Of a stretch of DNA of 64,000 nt, positions 48,807 to 57,995 are shown piece by piece. Within the stretch, counting starts at the first letter, position 1; every line of letters starts with the position of its first letter. The position numbers and the translations under genes were made by a program. This stretch comes from Curvibacter lanceolatus ATCC 14669 (GTDB lineage Bacteria > Pseudomonadota > Gammaproteobacteria > Burkholderiales > Burkholderiaceae_C): assembly GCF_000381265.1 (NCBI RefSeq), contig NZ_KB906266.1, forward strand, positions 62,001 to 126,000, given 5' to 3'. Under the pieces are notes generated by a model. It ran no database searches. It was not told the DNA's origin and was given only the letters and a program-made list of their open reading frames with translations.

Positions 48807-49787
48807 CTATATCCAGATTGCTAGATCCTTGGGCCGATAGTCGGCTGCGTGCTGAAGTTCTGGAGCATCCCAGTCCACGGCTCGCAATGCGCGCCGGATT
48901 TCCTGCGGTACCAGGTCCGGGTCTCCGTTGGAAATGAAGACATTGGGCAGCGCATGCTCATCACCAAAGTCCAAGGCATGCGCTCTCTCCTCAAGTGCGT
49001 GGTCTCCGGTCGCCCTATACAGATAGTTGAGATGCCGTAGCAGCACGACGGCATCGATGTGCGGGTAACTAACCGCCATGCCCGCTTCATCCTTCCAGTA
49101 CGAGTTGGGCGTAAGCAGACCACATTGCTCATGCTTCAATACCGTGATTGGCTCGTAGATGAAGTCGTCCCACACGATAATCAACACGGAGGTTTCGTCC
49201 TGAACCGCCTTAAATTGTGCGAATTTCTTTTCCGCATCGAGCAAGAAATCTTTGACCGGGTTGTCTCTGGGTAGCGTCAACCCCGCATCGCCCACGAGCA
49301 TCGCGAGTTGGTGTTGTGGCAACACGCGTCCTGCCGCTTGAAACGGGTTAGTCTTTCGATTCTCAATGTGGGCCAGCAGCGCGGGCGTCTTCACCTCGAA
49401 AAGGAAGCTTCTCTCCGGTGTCGTAACCCGAAGCTCGGGCCTCTTCCCCTTAACAGCCACAGCAGGCTCATGCTGAAACGTCGTATTCTCGGGCCAGGAA
49501 ATGGTCAGCAGTTGCCGGAGTACCAGTAGCTCCCCCAGCTTCTGAATCAACTGCTCAAAATCAGGCAGGCACCTCTCCCGACCTGAGATCGCAGCCAGAT
49601 CCTTTAAGAACTGGGACCCAAGGCTTGGCAACTTGGCCTCGCAATCCGCGCACGCGTCAATGATGCTTTTGGCCAGCGGATGTGGTGGCAGTCTAGAGAA
49701 GTGGTACGCGAACCAATGCCAGGCAGCAGCGTTGCCAATCGTCGTCATACCCTGCTTCAGGAGAGCAACCCAGGTCGATGGATTCAT
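48807..49787 (-). CDS. Uncharacterised protein with PD-(D/E)xK-like nuclease motif
   Basis: A 326-residue soluble protein that was not recognised as a named family. A motif PEL, about ten residues, then LFEVK (about residues 116-131, strand-loop-strand context) fits the PD-(D/E)xK nuclease core, which is found in many restriction and defence proteins. Nothing indicates a signal peptide or membrane segment. It lies on the same strand as the next defence genes but about 600 bases away, so it is probably transcribed separately. The nuclease call is inference from the motif only. Confidence 0.55.
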   Translation of the reverse strand: MNPSTWVALLKQGMTTIGNAAAWHWFAYHFSRLPPHPLAKSIIDACADCEAKLPSLGSQFLKDLAAISGRERCLPDFEQLIQKLGELLVLRQLLTISWPENTTFQHEPAVAVKGKRPELRVTTPERSFLFEVKTPALLAHIENRKTNPFQAAGRVLPQHQLAMLVGDAGLTLPRDNPVKDFLLDAEKKFAQFKAVQDETSVLIIVWDDFIYEPITVLKHEQCGLLTPNSYWKDEAGMAVSYPHIDAVVLLRHLNYLYRATGDHALEERAHALDFGDEHALPNVFISNGDPDLVPQEIRRALRAVDWDAPELQHAADYRPKDLAIWI

Positions 49788-50385
49788 TGGCGAACTCTAC
49801 ATCGAACTCGGCGTGCGCGACGGTCCCGGCTAACTGTAGGCAGCGATCAATATCCAGTCAGCGCGATGGCCGGCGAATGACCGGCAGTGATCGCAGCGGT
49901 CACGCTGACTGCCGGTCGCGAATGATTCAGCCCAGACTGAAGCCGTCCGACAACAGTCGGCCGGCAGCTATTCAGCGATTGCTGCCTGCTGGGGCTCCAA
50001 CTTGCTCGGCAGGTTTCTAATACTAAGCCGTCGTCCACATGAACTTCACACCCAACGAACGCTTCTCTAGGTGTCTGCCGGGGCTGGCCCACGACACAAA
50101 CACAACGGCCATACATCAACCGGGCGCGATATTTGCGTAGATTCACTGTCCCCTAGGACGGCAATTGCGCGGTGGTAGCAGAGGTACGCGGCACAAATTC
50201 AAAGGGAGGCGATCGGCAAAGAAGTTACCGGCGAACACCGGCAATTAGCTCTCTTTGGGCAGAAATTCCAATCTGCGTCGCTCCAGAAAGCAAACAAGCT
50301 TGCCCGCTCACGTCCTGGGTTGACCACGACCGCCGAAAGCAGTGCCTGGGCGACCTAGATTACTCGCTTTCGAACCGCCAGCGTC
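49788..50385. other. Gene-free stretch with palindromic repeat
   Basis: No supported gene in about 600 bases. It holds an inverted repeat of 10-bp arms (49877-49915). The stretch looks like decayed DNA inside the island. Confidence 0.5.
49877..49915. repeat. Inverted repeat, 10-bp arms
   Basis: GACCGGCAGT (49877-49886) and ACTGCCGGTC (49906-49915) are perfect inverted copies separated by 19 bases. It could form a hairpin or be a mobile-element end or attC-like remnant. Nothing more specific is visible. Confidence 0.75.
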
Positions 50386-51894
50386 TCAGCAGATGCCTGC
50401 ATCCAGGATCCAGGACGAATGGTCGGAGATCCTGGTTACCTGTCGCTGGCTGGCCGCGTCGTATCCGAGGGCGCGAATCAGTGCAGGGTTTGCCCACATG
50501 ATGCCAGGCAAGTCACTTCGGCCACGTAACGCGTTCAGTTCATCGATCTGCTTGGGGGTCGGCACCAATTCGAACAATTCGGCGATCAGCACTTCAAAGC
50601 ACTGAAAGTGGTTGGTCCAACGGATACCCTCGACTCGCCGCCCGACATAGTTGAACGCGGGGGCTCGGAAGTTTCCGGAACTCAGAATACCCGTTTCTAT
50701 AAGCTCCTCGTTAAACTCCCGCCAGGGGGACGATTCCCTGCCGCTGCCCTTCAGGTACCACTGAACAAATGCCTCGATGGACCGCCGGGGAACGAAGACT
50801 CGAAGGTCGTCTCGGCTGTCCTGATCGATGGGAATCTTACTGTCGGCCTTCACACCGAGGTTGGCGAGATTCGCGCGCGCGGCGCCGTAAGTCTTCAGCA
50901 CTCCTCCAACGGGTTGAAACTGGTCGATGCGATTGCCCTTGGTCAGCAGGTACTGTCCATCGACCTCGACGCGCACAAGTGCAGAGATGGAGAAGCGGAT
51001 TTCCGTCCCGTCGTCAATGCCTGCGGGGACGTTCAGATGAATTTTGGCTGTGGCGCCAAGGACGGAAAACTGCTGCGCGCGGTGCATGTTGGCCGGTTCG
51101 ACAAAAAAACGATTTCCGGCCGAGACACCTTGTTCGTAGAGGTCGGCCTTCTCTCTGTCGTTCAAATTGAACTGAGTGCTCGAGATATGTCCCGGGTCGA
51201 TCTCGATTAGGCCTGCCAGCTTCTTTGTCTGAACGTCGTAATTGTCGCGCCCATCCAGCATCGCACCCACGATTGCCAGCAGGTAGTCGCGGTATCCCTC
51301 CGGAGCGAACGGGAGTGGCGCTGACTTGGCACACAGTCTGAAGCCGAGGGTCTCATTTCCGTCAAACAACGACAAGGGAAAGTTGCTCAACACGCCGCCG
51401 TCGACCATCAAGTTCCGGCCTAAGTGCACCGGCTCGAACACCAGCGGGATACTCATCGACATCCGGATCGCCTCAGCAACCTCGAGACAGGGGTGGCTAT
51501 TGGAATCCAAGACGACGAGCGTCCGCTCAGTGAGGTTAGTTGCAACAATGCGAAGCTTCTTGGGGCAATCTTTGAAGAATCGAACGTTCTTCTGTGCAAG
51601 AAGCTTATAGATCCAATCTTGGAAGCGCTTTCCCCTGTAGAGCCCCAGTGTTCTGGTCAAGGCGAGGCGAGGCAGACTGCTGCGATCAAGCAGGGAGTCG
51701 AACTGAATATTTTCTAGGATCAAGCGCATCTCTGAGGCGCTAAAACCGGCCGCGTAAAGCGCCGCGACGATCGCGCCAGCCGATGCCCCGCCAACGCCCT
51801 CGAACGAAATACCTCGGCTCTCAACCACTTGCAGGGCACCGACGAGTGCGATGCCCTTGACGCCGCCACCTTGAAAAACTCCGTACTTGTACAT
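50386..51894 (-). CDS. Patatin-like phospholipase fused to a Nudix-like domain
   Basis: A 502-residue two-domain protein. The N-terminal patatin domain has the oxyanion loop GGGVKG (residues 9-14), the nucleophile elbow GASAG (36-40, Ser38) and the catalytic DGG near residue 161. From about residue 300 a second domain shows a Nudix box, REFNEELIETG near residue 388, preceded by a strand pair with FQPVGG. Patatins act as membrane-degrading effectors in several defence systems, and Nudix domains bind or cleave nucleotide derivatives. The start lies 30 bases after the PLD gene stop on the same strand, so all three genes probably form one operon. Confidence 0.82.
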   Translation of the reverse strand: MYKYGVFQGGGVKGIALVGALQVVESRGISFEGVGGASAGAIVAALYAAGFSASEMRLILENIQFDSLLDRSSLPRLALTRTLGLYRGKRFQDWIYKLLAQKNVRFFKDCPKKLRIVATNLTERTLVVLDSNSHPCLEVAEAIRMSMSIPLVFEPVHLGRNLMVDGGVLSNFPLSLFDGNETLGFRLCAKSAPLPFAPEGYRDYLLAIVGAMLDGRDNYDVQTKKLAGLIEIDPGHISSTQFNLNDREKADLYEQGVSAGNRFFVEPANMHRAQQFSVLGATAKIHLNVPAGIDDGTEIRFSISALVRVEVDGQYLLTKGNRIDQFQPVGGVLKTYGAARANLANLGVKADSKIPIDQDSRDDLRVFVPRRSIEAFVQWYLKGSGRESSPWREFNEELIETGILSSGNFRAPAFNYVGRRVEGIRWTNHFQCFEVLIAELFELVPTPKQIDELNALRGRSDLPGIMWANPALIRALGYDAASQRQVTRISDHSSWILDAGIC

Positions 51895-51924
51895 TGCTGA
51901 GTCCTAGCTCTACACGTTGTCTAA

Positions 51925-53685
51925 CTATGAGGCTGCGCCGGCATCGCCTTTAGCGGCATCGAAGTTGTCGATGACTGCGGTTGCGATTCCTTTCGAATGC
52001 ACCATCAGCCCTATCTCCCGTCGAAGATTCGACTCGCCCGGATCAGCGGAAAGCCAATTCTGGCTAGTGATCAGGACATGGTCATCGTCCCAGGCAAGTA
52101 TTTTGGCGTGCAGCTTGCTCATGAGAACTGGCAGCACAGATGAGCCTGGATGACCGTTGTGCGAGGTTGACGCACCAACCGGCGATTCGCTTGCCAAGCC
52201 ATAGAACACGCGCGCCTCGATACCATTCTCGCGCACTGCTGTGATGGCGGGCAAGACGACAGATGGGCGGGCGGCTGCGCCGATCCGATGACTCGTCACG
52301 AACATTCGGCGACGGGCTGCGTCTCGAGCAATGCGTGCAAACTGGGCATGCTGCGGACCAAGCACCAAAGTAACCTTCGCTTTGACACCGGTCGGTGGTT
52401 TCTGGAGGCGCGCATCGGAGGCCAGTCTGGCCATCTCGCTTGTCAGCTCCGTCCAATGCCGATCACCGCCCCGTGTAAGGTCTGCGACCTGCTCGAGAAT
52501 AGCCGAGACAACTCGGGGGTCGCTGAAGCGTATAGACGCTTCGTAGTTCTGGAATCCAGACGAGAGCCAGTTGCAGGAACCGACGGTTGCGGAAAGACGC
52601 TCGGATCTCCCATCGTCGCATACAAGGATCTTCGCATGAGATCGCGTAGAGAAAGGATGAACGCGGATACTTAAGCTCAGCCCCTCAGCCTCAATGCTCG
52701 CGCGAACCTTCGCTATGGTCTTGGCCGTGGTCACCGCATCCGTCTTGTTCTCGTCTTCTCCCCACAGGACGTCGATAACCGCCCCACGCTTTGCAGCTGC
52801 GATAAGCGGAGCTTGCACGAGCGCGAATCCTTGCTCGGAGATGAACGTCGAATGGATAATGATCCTGTGCTTGGCCTTCCTGATGGCCTCGTGGAGCACA
52901 CTTTCATGCATCGCTCCGCCGAGAATCAGGTCCTCGGGTCTGTATATGGCATCTATGGAACGTGGCGCAGGCCTATCTACAAACGAGACCTGACGCCCCG
53001 TGTCATGATGGGGTGAGTTCTTGGCCATTGGCTCTGGCGGAGCGTTGCGCGCTGCCCGCTTGACGAGCTCGATGAGCTCGGCTGGTGCACGCGGAGGTAG
53101 TCCCTCGACGCTCGTCCCCCGGACCGTAGCGATCGCAAAGCGATTGACCATCTTCTCCGCAGAGGGCTCGATTCCGAGAAACTTCTCGTCGTCCTCGAAA
53201 AGTGTTGCGAGAACGCCGGCAGTGTCGTCAAAGGCGTCGAGGTCGCGCGGCCTCAGCCAGACCAGTCGCTCACGAGCGGCGCGCCTCTCGACGATACGCT
53301 GCTCCAAGAAGGGCATCTCGCGGCTTCGATAAAGTGTTCCGGTTATCTTGTCGATGACGAAGTTCATCCAGCGGCTTGTGCTCTTGGCCAACTTTGGAAG
53401 CTCTTCGTCTCCCACAACGCTGCGGCCAGCCGCGGTCGCACTGAAGACGACGCCCTGGCTCTCCTGCTGCAACGTGACCCAACCTGCACGCATCAGCCGA
53501 ATGAGCGCCTCTAACACAAGCCGCTGCGGAACATCGCCGGCTACGGCGAGCTCGCCAACGGTCCTCGGCTTATTTATCAGTGCCGCGAGGAGAACGTGTT
53601 CAGCAAGGCTCCAAGGCCTTCCTTTCTCGAGGAAAAACTTGCGCTTTCCCTTGAGCAAGGGGATAGCGACGCGCACGACACTCAT
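51925..53685 (-). CDS. mkoB: PLD-family nuclease, Mokosh type I MkoB-like
   Basis: A 586-residue protein with two phospholipase D motifs: SHAKILVCDDG near residue 348 and LHAKILAWDDDHVLI near residue 524, each followed by the expected Asn/Ser (GSCNW, TSQNW). The N-terminal part has a winged-helix-like region (about residues 25-80). Two-HKD proteins are usually nucleases or phospholipases. Its start overlaps the helicase stop by 4 bases. A PLD nuclease coupled to a kinase-domain COG1112 helicase is the published composition of type I Mokosh. Confidence 0.8.
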   Translation of the reverse strand: MSVVRVAIPLLKGKRKFFLEKGRPWSLAEHVLLAALINKPRTVGELAVAGDVPQRLVLEALIRLMRAGWVTLQQESQGVVFSATAAGRSVVGDEELPKLAKSTSRWMNFVIDKITGTLYRSREMPFLEQRIVERRAARERLVWLRPRDLDAFDDTAGVLATLFEDDEKFLGIEPSAEKMVNRFAIATVRGTSVEGLPPRAPAELIELVKRAARNAPPEPMAKNSPHHDTGRQVSFVDRPAPRSIDAIYRPEDLILGGAMHESVLHEAIRKAKHRIIIHSTFISEQGFALVQAPLIAAAKRGAVIDVLWGEDENKTDAVTTAKTIAKVRASIEAEGLSLSIRVHPFSTRSHAKILVCDDGRSERLSATVGSCNWLSSGFQNYEASIRFSDPRVVSAILEQVADLTRGGDRHWTELTSEMARLASDARLQKPPTGVKAKVTLVLGPQHAQFARIARDAARRRMFVTSHRIGAAARPSVVLPAITAVRENGIEARVFYGLASESPVGASTSHNGHPGSSVLPVLMSKLHAKILAWDDDHVLITSQNWLSADPGESNLRREIGLMVHSKGIATAVIDNFDAAKGDAGAAS

Positions 53686-56600
53686 TTGCGACTCCCGAGC
53701 AAGGTTTGGACGGGAACGCGTTTGACGTCACCCTTGTTTTGTCCGTTGTCGAGGCCCTCAAGTAGCTTTTTCAAGAACTCAACACGGTTCTCGTCCGGCT
53801 TGCCTCGAACCGCTTGCAAAACTTCCCTCAGGAACTCCGTGCTAGTGATCAGTACGAGCTGCCACTTCGCGCGGCTCAGCAGGACGTTCATTCGCCTGGC
53901 ATCGCTCAGGAAGCCGAGTGCGCTCTGCACCGTTGAGTGGTGGTTGTTGCGCACGAGCGAGACCACAACAATATCTGCCTCGCTGCCCTGAAACGAGTCT
54001 ACTGTGTGGCACCACTGGCCGTTAGAGGAGGGCGAACGAAACCCCCTAAGGCAGCTAAGCTTCTTATTCAGTTCTTCGCTGATGGTTTCGTCGATTATGC
54101 GGCGTTGTCGACCATACGGAGAGAGGATTGCCAGCGTTGGCGCTTCCTCGGCGTCCTGTTGAACGCTCCTCAATAGACTTAGAACTTCGATAGCGGCGCG
54201 CACTTCCGCTGGGTTGTGCCAGGCTGGGTACTGATCGCCTTGCTTCTGGTTCTGCGTCGTCTGGACATAGGGCATGTCGATTACCACGATTGGAGCCAGG
54301 GGAAGTCGGCTTTCATCTACTGAGGCAAACGGCCTCGGTTCGACGGCGAAACGCTTTTCACACATCGGATCGGTTCTGAGGTCTCCATAGAAGCAGCCGG
54401 AGACGAGTTCTGCGATCGAAGGGTGCATGCGGTGCTGCGCAGTCAATTTTTGAGCGATCGGGCGCCCGCCCCGGCCTTTGGCCTGTCGCCTGAACTCAGC
54501 TTCAATCGCAGACTCGAAGAAGGTGAGAAGCCGCAAGGCCTCGGAGCAAAGAGCAGGTAGCTGTGATTTGTCCTCAGCGACGTCCTCTAACAATTCCTCT
54601 GTCGTTACATCCCTGATGGACCTACCAACAAACTCTTCTCCGAGCTTCATCGCTTCGTGAATCCGCTCGGGTTGCGCGAGCAACTGTTTCAGTTGGTCGG
54701 ACGCAAACGCTGGAAGCTGTTTATGGTCGCCGATCATGAGCCTGCGATGCGAGAGAAGCAAAGGAGATATGAGCTCACTTCCCGTTGCCTTGGCAGCTTC
54801 CTCTACGATGGCCCAGTCGAACTGTCCGCGTTCGTCGATCAAACGCTCCAACTCTCCCGAGTTGGTCGTCGCGAAGACCACATTCGCCGCGCGTGCGACG
54901 ACGCCCTCAAAGGCTCGAAGCGACTGTTCTGAGCCTCTGCCAGCGACCGCAGCAGTCCTGCTTCCAGCGCCCTGGGCAGGATTTGCAGCCTTCGCGAGAT
55001 CTGAAAGGGACTGCTGCAGCCTCAGCGGAACTTCCTTGGAAAGTGGGCTGGCTGCAAGTCGCCGAACCAGCCGACGGGTCTGTTCTCTAATGTCGAACTG
55101 GCTGGGAGCCTCAATGGCATCGCGCTTGCTGGACCGAACGACGAGCGGACCAGAAGGGTCATTTGCTCTCAGGACACCAGCCAGCTCGTCCATCAGATGG
55201 TCGATTGCTGCATTGCTTTGGGCAGTCAGAAGCAAGCGGGAGGTCGGTTCGTCAGCGAACCGTCGCGTCACGAGATCCCGCACAAGGCGGGTCTTTCCCA
55301 CCCCTGGAGGACCTTGCACGAGGAAGAAGGGCAAAGTGGATGTGAGTTGCTTCAACGCCAACTGCTTTGGCTCGTCCAGCTTCGCGAATGCATCATCCTC
55401 GACTACCGAGTCGTGACTATCTAACACGTGGTGTCGGGGATCCACGATCATCTGCAGCAACTCGTGATGGTTCTTCAACGCCTTGAGTGCCTTGAGCCGA
55501 CGACGAAACTGCACGTCCCGGCCGACCGACGCGGGAACCAGGACAGGGTCGTTAAGGAACGGGATTGCATCGGGGCCGTCGAATAGAAATACGTCTGGAC
55601 GACCTGGCCGCTGGACGACCTGTCGAAAAGTCCAATCGGTGTCCGTCGGATCTCTTTCGCCGAGCGAGTGTCCATCTGCGAGGATCCACTCCTCGGAACC
55701 GAGCCCGTCGGCTTCCAGTCGTTTCAAGAATCGATCGGAGGGTGGTTTGAGGTCTAAAGCGGTAGAAAGAGCAGATCTCTCTGGATCCGACCGAAGTTGA
55801 ACGCAAAGGCGGTCGCGGCCATGCTCTGTGGATTCGCGCAGGTCGCCTGGCAAGGGCTGGAGCTCCACAGCGTAAGCATCAGCTGCAGCGTAGACCGCTT
55901 CCAGTAACTGGAGCAGCGTGAGAGCTCTGTGAGCCGTCTGCTCGGGGGAGAGCGGTACATTCTGCTTGCCGAAGTCCTGTCGCACCTCATCCCAGGACAT
56001 AAGCTTTCCACGAATGCGTGGAAACAAGTCGGACGCATCTCGCAGTCCCAGTATCTCTAGCGATTCCGGCTGCAGCCTTCGTTGGTTGAGCAGATTGACT
56101 GGGGCTGGGGCAGTGGTATCCACGGCTTCGCAGTAGGCGAAGTCCCAGCTGAGAGCCATGGTCTTGGGCGCGCGGAATTCCTGCAGGCGGTACAGGAGGT
56201 GCTTGCCGCGCAACACAAGGCGAAACTCTTCCGAGCTATCTTGTAGTCGAACGCAGAGCAGCAGCGGCTCACTGGCCAGATCGTCCCTGACAAATTGGAG
56301 CTGCGCCCGGAGATCGTCCATTTCGATGTCGAGTCTGGAAGCGTGGCGGATACGCTCGCCCAACCGGCTGCCAGGCCCAATGCGGAGCGCGAGATGAAGC
56401 TTGGCTCTGCGGTTGGCCGCCTCCGCTTTCAATGTCCCTAGTACGCCGTCAATCCTTGTGGCGATTGCATCTCCATCGAGCGGCTGTTTGGGATTCAGTT
56501 GGACGATGAGCCGTAGCAGTCGTGCCTCTTCAAGTGTCAAATGTTCCGCGATCTGGAATGGGGCGATCGCTGGGTCGAGAACGCGCGCGCGCTTGGCCCC

Positions 56601-57272
56601 TAGAAGGTCGGTAGCGAGAAGTCCGAAATCGATCCAATCCTGCGAGAACGAATCGAAGGACCGGGTTGCACCCGCCACCGTGCTGCGGCTTGACACACCT
56701 TCCACGCTGGCGATACGCATCGTCCATTCAAACCCCGTGAGCTGGAAATCCGGCTCTGCGCCTCCAGCGGTGAGCACCGACCAAGCATCCACGCTGCGAT
56801 GGAGCATCCCCTGTGCGTGCAGTGTCTCCAATCCGTGGGCGAGCAGCCTTAAATTGGCCCACACACGCAATCGGTTTGTCGTGCTGCGAGGCTGGCGCAG
56901 CCAGTGGTCAGCGGGCACGTTCTGGAGCAAGGATGCGAGCGGCTGTCTCTGACCGGGCGCGATGACTAGATAAAAGCCTTTGTTGTCGAACCCTGCATCG
57001 TGAAGATGCGCAATGCAGGACGCAGAACCCGGATAGCCGGCCAAACGGTGCAACTGCCTCAGCTCGTGGCGCCAGATCTGTTCCAAGTCGCCATCGGGTG
57101 CTTTGGCATTCCTGCGCCACTCGCGGATGAGGACAGGGTTGCCGTCGGGATCTCGTCCTCCAACGACGCCGGGTCGGCCACTCGCTAAGTCGGGCTTCTG
57201 CTGGTAGTCTTCATCGACGGTATAGGCAGCCAAGAAACCATCTTTGCGGCGACGCCTAGCATTTGAATTCAT
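53682..57272 (-). CDS. mkoA: Pseudokinase-SF1 (Upf1-like) helicase, Mokosh type I MkoA-like
   Basis: A 1196-residue fusion. Residues about 30-290 resemble a protein kinase with altered active site: HRD reads HRS (near residue 154) and the DFG place reads TGFEW, so it is probably catalytically dead. The C-terminal half is a COG1112/Upf1-type helicase: Walker A GPPGVGKT near 653, a DEAD-box variant VEEAAKA near 824, QHRMHPSIAE near 942 and DSFQGSEAD near 1090. The start at 57272 has GAGGGGG upstream; longer starts lack one. It is the first gene of the operon with mkoB and the patatin-Nudix gene. Confidence 0.83.
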   Translation of the reverse strand: MNSNARRRRKDGFLAAYTVDEDYQQKPDLASGRPGVVGGRDPDGNPVLIREWRRNAKAPDGDLEQIWRHELRQLHRLAGYPGSASCIAHLHDAGFDNKGFYLVIAPGQRQPLASLLQNVPADHWLRQPRSTTNRLRVWANLRLLAHGLETLHAQGMLHRSVDAWSVLTAGGAEPDFQLTGFEWTMRIASVEGVSSRSTVAGATRSFDSFSQDWIDFGLLATDLLGAKRARVLDPAIAPFQIAEHLTLEEARLLRLIVQLNPKQPLDGDAIATRIDGVLGTLKAEAANRRAKLHLALRIGPGSRLGERIRHASRLDIEMDDLRAQLQFVRDDLASEPLLLCVRLQDSSEEFRLVLRGKHLLYRLQEFRAPKTMALSWDFAYCEAVDTTAPAPVNLLNQRRLQPESLEILGLRDASDLFPRIRGKLMSWDEVRQDFGKQNVPLSPEQTAHRALTLLQLLEAVYAAADAYAVELQPLPGDLRESTEHGRDRLCVQLRSDPERSALSTALDLKPPSDRFLKRLEADGLGSEEWILADGHSLGERDPTDTDWTFRQVVQRPGRPDVFLFDGPDAIPFLNDPVLVPASVGRDVQFRRRLKALKALKNHHELLQMIVDPRHHVLDSHDSVVEDDAFAKLDEPKQLALKQLTSTLPFFLVQGPPGVGKTRLVRDLVTRRFADEPTSRLLLTAQSNAAIDHLMDELAGVLRANDPSGPLVVRSSKRDAIEAPSQFDIREQTRRLVRRLAASPLSKEVPLRLQQSLSDLAKAANPAQGAGSRTAAVAGRGSEQSLRAFEGVVARAANVVFATTNSGELERLIDERGQFDWAIVEEAAKATGSELISPLLLSHRRLMIGDHKQLPAFASDQLKQLLAQPERIHEAMKLGEEFVGRSIRDVTTEELLEDVAEDKSQLPALCSEALRLLTFFESAIEAEFRRQAKGRGGRPIAQKLTAQHRMHPSIAELVSGCFYGDLRTDPMCEKRFAVEPRPFASVDESRLPLAPIVVIDMPYVQTTQNQKQGDQYPAWHNPAEVRAAIEVLSLLRSVQQDAEEAPTLAILSPYGRQRRIIDETISEELNKKLSCLRGFRSPSSNGQWCHTVDSFQGSEADIVVVSLVRNNHHSTVQSALGFLSDARRMNVLLSRAKWQLVLITSTEFLREVLQAVRGKPDENRVEFLKKLLEGLDNGQNKGDVKRVPVQTLLGSRK

Positions 57273-57995
57273 AGGATTCCCCCTCTTCATTGCAAGCTTA
57301 CGGCAAATCATCTTGATAGTTGAAGCACTTCGAGATTGGAGATCTGTAGGGCCAGTATTGCGAACCCTTTGTAATCACATGCTCAAGCCGCCCCGCGGCA
57401 TGCCGCAGATGTGACGCCGCTGTTCCGGGCTATTGCCCGAAACGTCCTCAATTTGATCGAATGAGGGATGAAGTCGTAACGTGCGGCGTGCTTTGGGGGA
57501 TCTTGCCGATCGTCCCGATGACCTGCCTAGGCGATCGGGACGTGTCGTTGCCAGAGCTGCGTGCAAAGGAGCGCGGTCATCTGCTGACCGCAAAGTCGAA
57601 TTTTCACGTCGCGTCGCACCAGTCCCTGAGATTCCATAATGCTCAGCCAACGGAAGGTCAAGGTCGCAGTGACTGCACGGACCCGCCCAGCCGCGTAGTT
57701 AGGCGAACCTATGCGATATCGAATGACTCGATTGCCGCGCATTACTGCCTGCGCCGCCATGGAGCGGGCAACCTCAAATGCCCTCAAGCCCCAGCAGCCT
57801 GTGTTGGCCTACAAGGCCTATAAGAGCTACGAGCCAGACTACTTTCACTTGGATGTGAAGTACCTGCCCCAGATGCATGTTGAGAGCAAACAATTGATGA
57901 ACAGCACCGTAGACTAGGGCTCCTTGAAAAATAATGCATTCCAGAGGGCTGTTCATTGGGCCTGTTCGTAGAGTTGTTCACGCATCAAGAAATCA
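57273..57995. other. Stretch between Mokosh and CBASS with transposase remnant
   Basis: No intact gene was found. It contains a decayed IS481-type transposase fragment (57746-57875) and a hairpin with 9-bp arms CGTCCCGAT/ATCGGGACG near 57510-57545. The Mokosh promoter should lie near 57280-57400. Open frames on both strands here look spurious. Confidence 0.55.
57746..57875 (+). pseudogene. IS481-family transposase fragment, frameshifted
   Basis: Two neighbouring frames encode adjacent pieces of an IS481-type transposase. CLRRHGAGNLK (57746-57778) matches the end of its N-terminal HTH part. After a shift near 57777 the next frame gives KPQQPVLAYKAYKSYEPDYF then HLDVKYLPQM (to 57875), the start of the DDE catalytic core with its first Asp. 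Similarity then stops. This is a remnant of an insertion between the two defence operons. Confidence 0.75.

Noticed and set aside
48561..48824. 87-codon open frame at the island edge
   Set aside because: No ribosome binding site, no domain or neighbour support, and it overlaps the 3' end of the next gene.
51925..57272. DISARM-type assignment for the PLD and helicase genes
   Set aside because: The PLD protein could recall DrmC, but no methylase, DrmA or DrmB is present. The helicase is Upf1-like with a kinase-like domain, which fits Mokosh instead.
57527..57787. Minus-strand 86-codon open frame
   Set aside because: It overlaps the transposase remnant on the other strand and has no recognisable motif.
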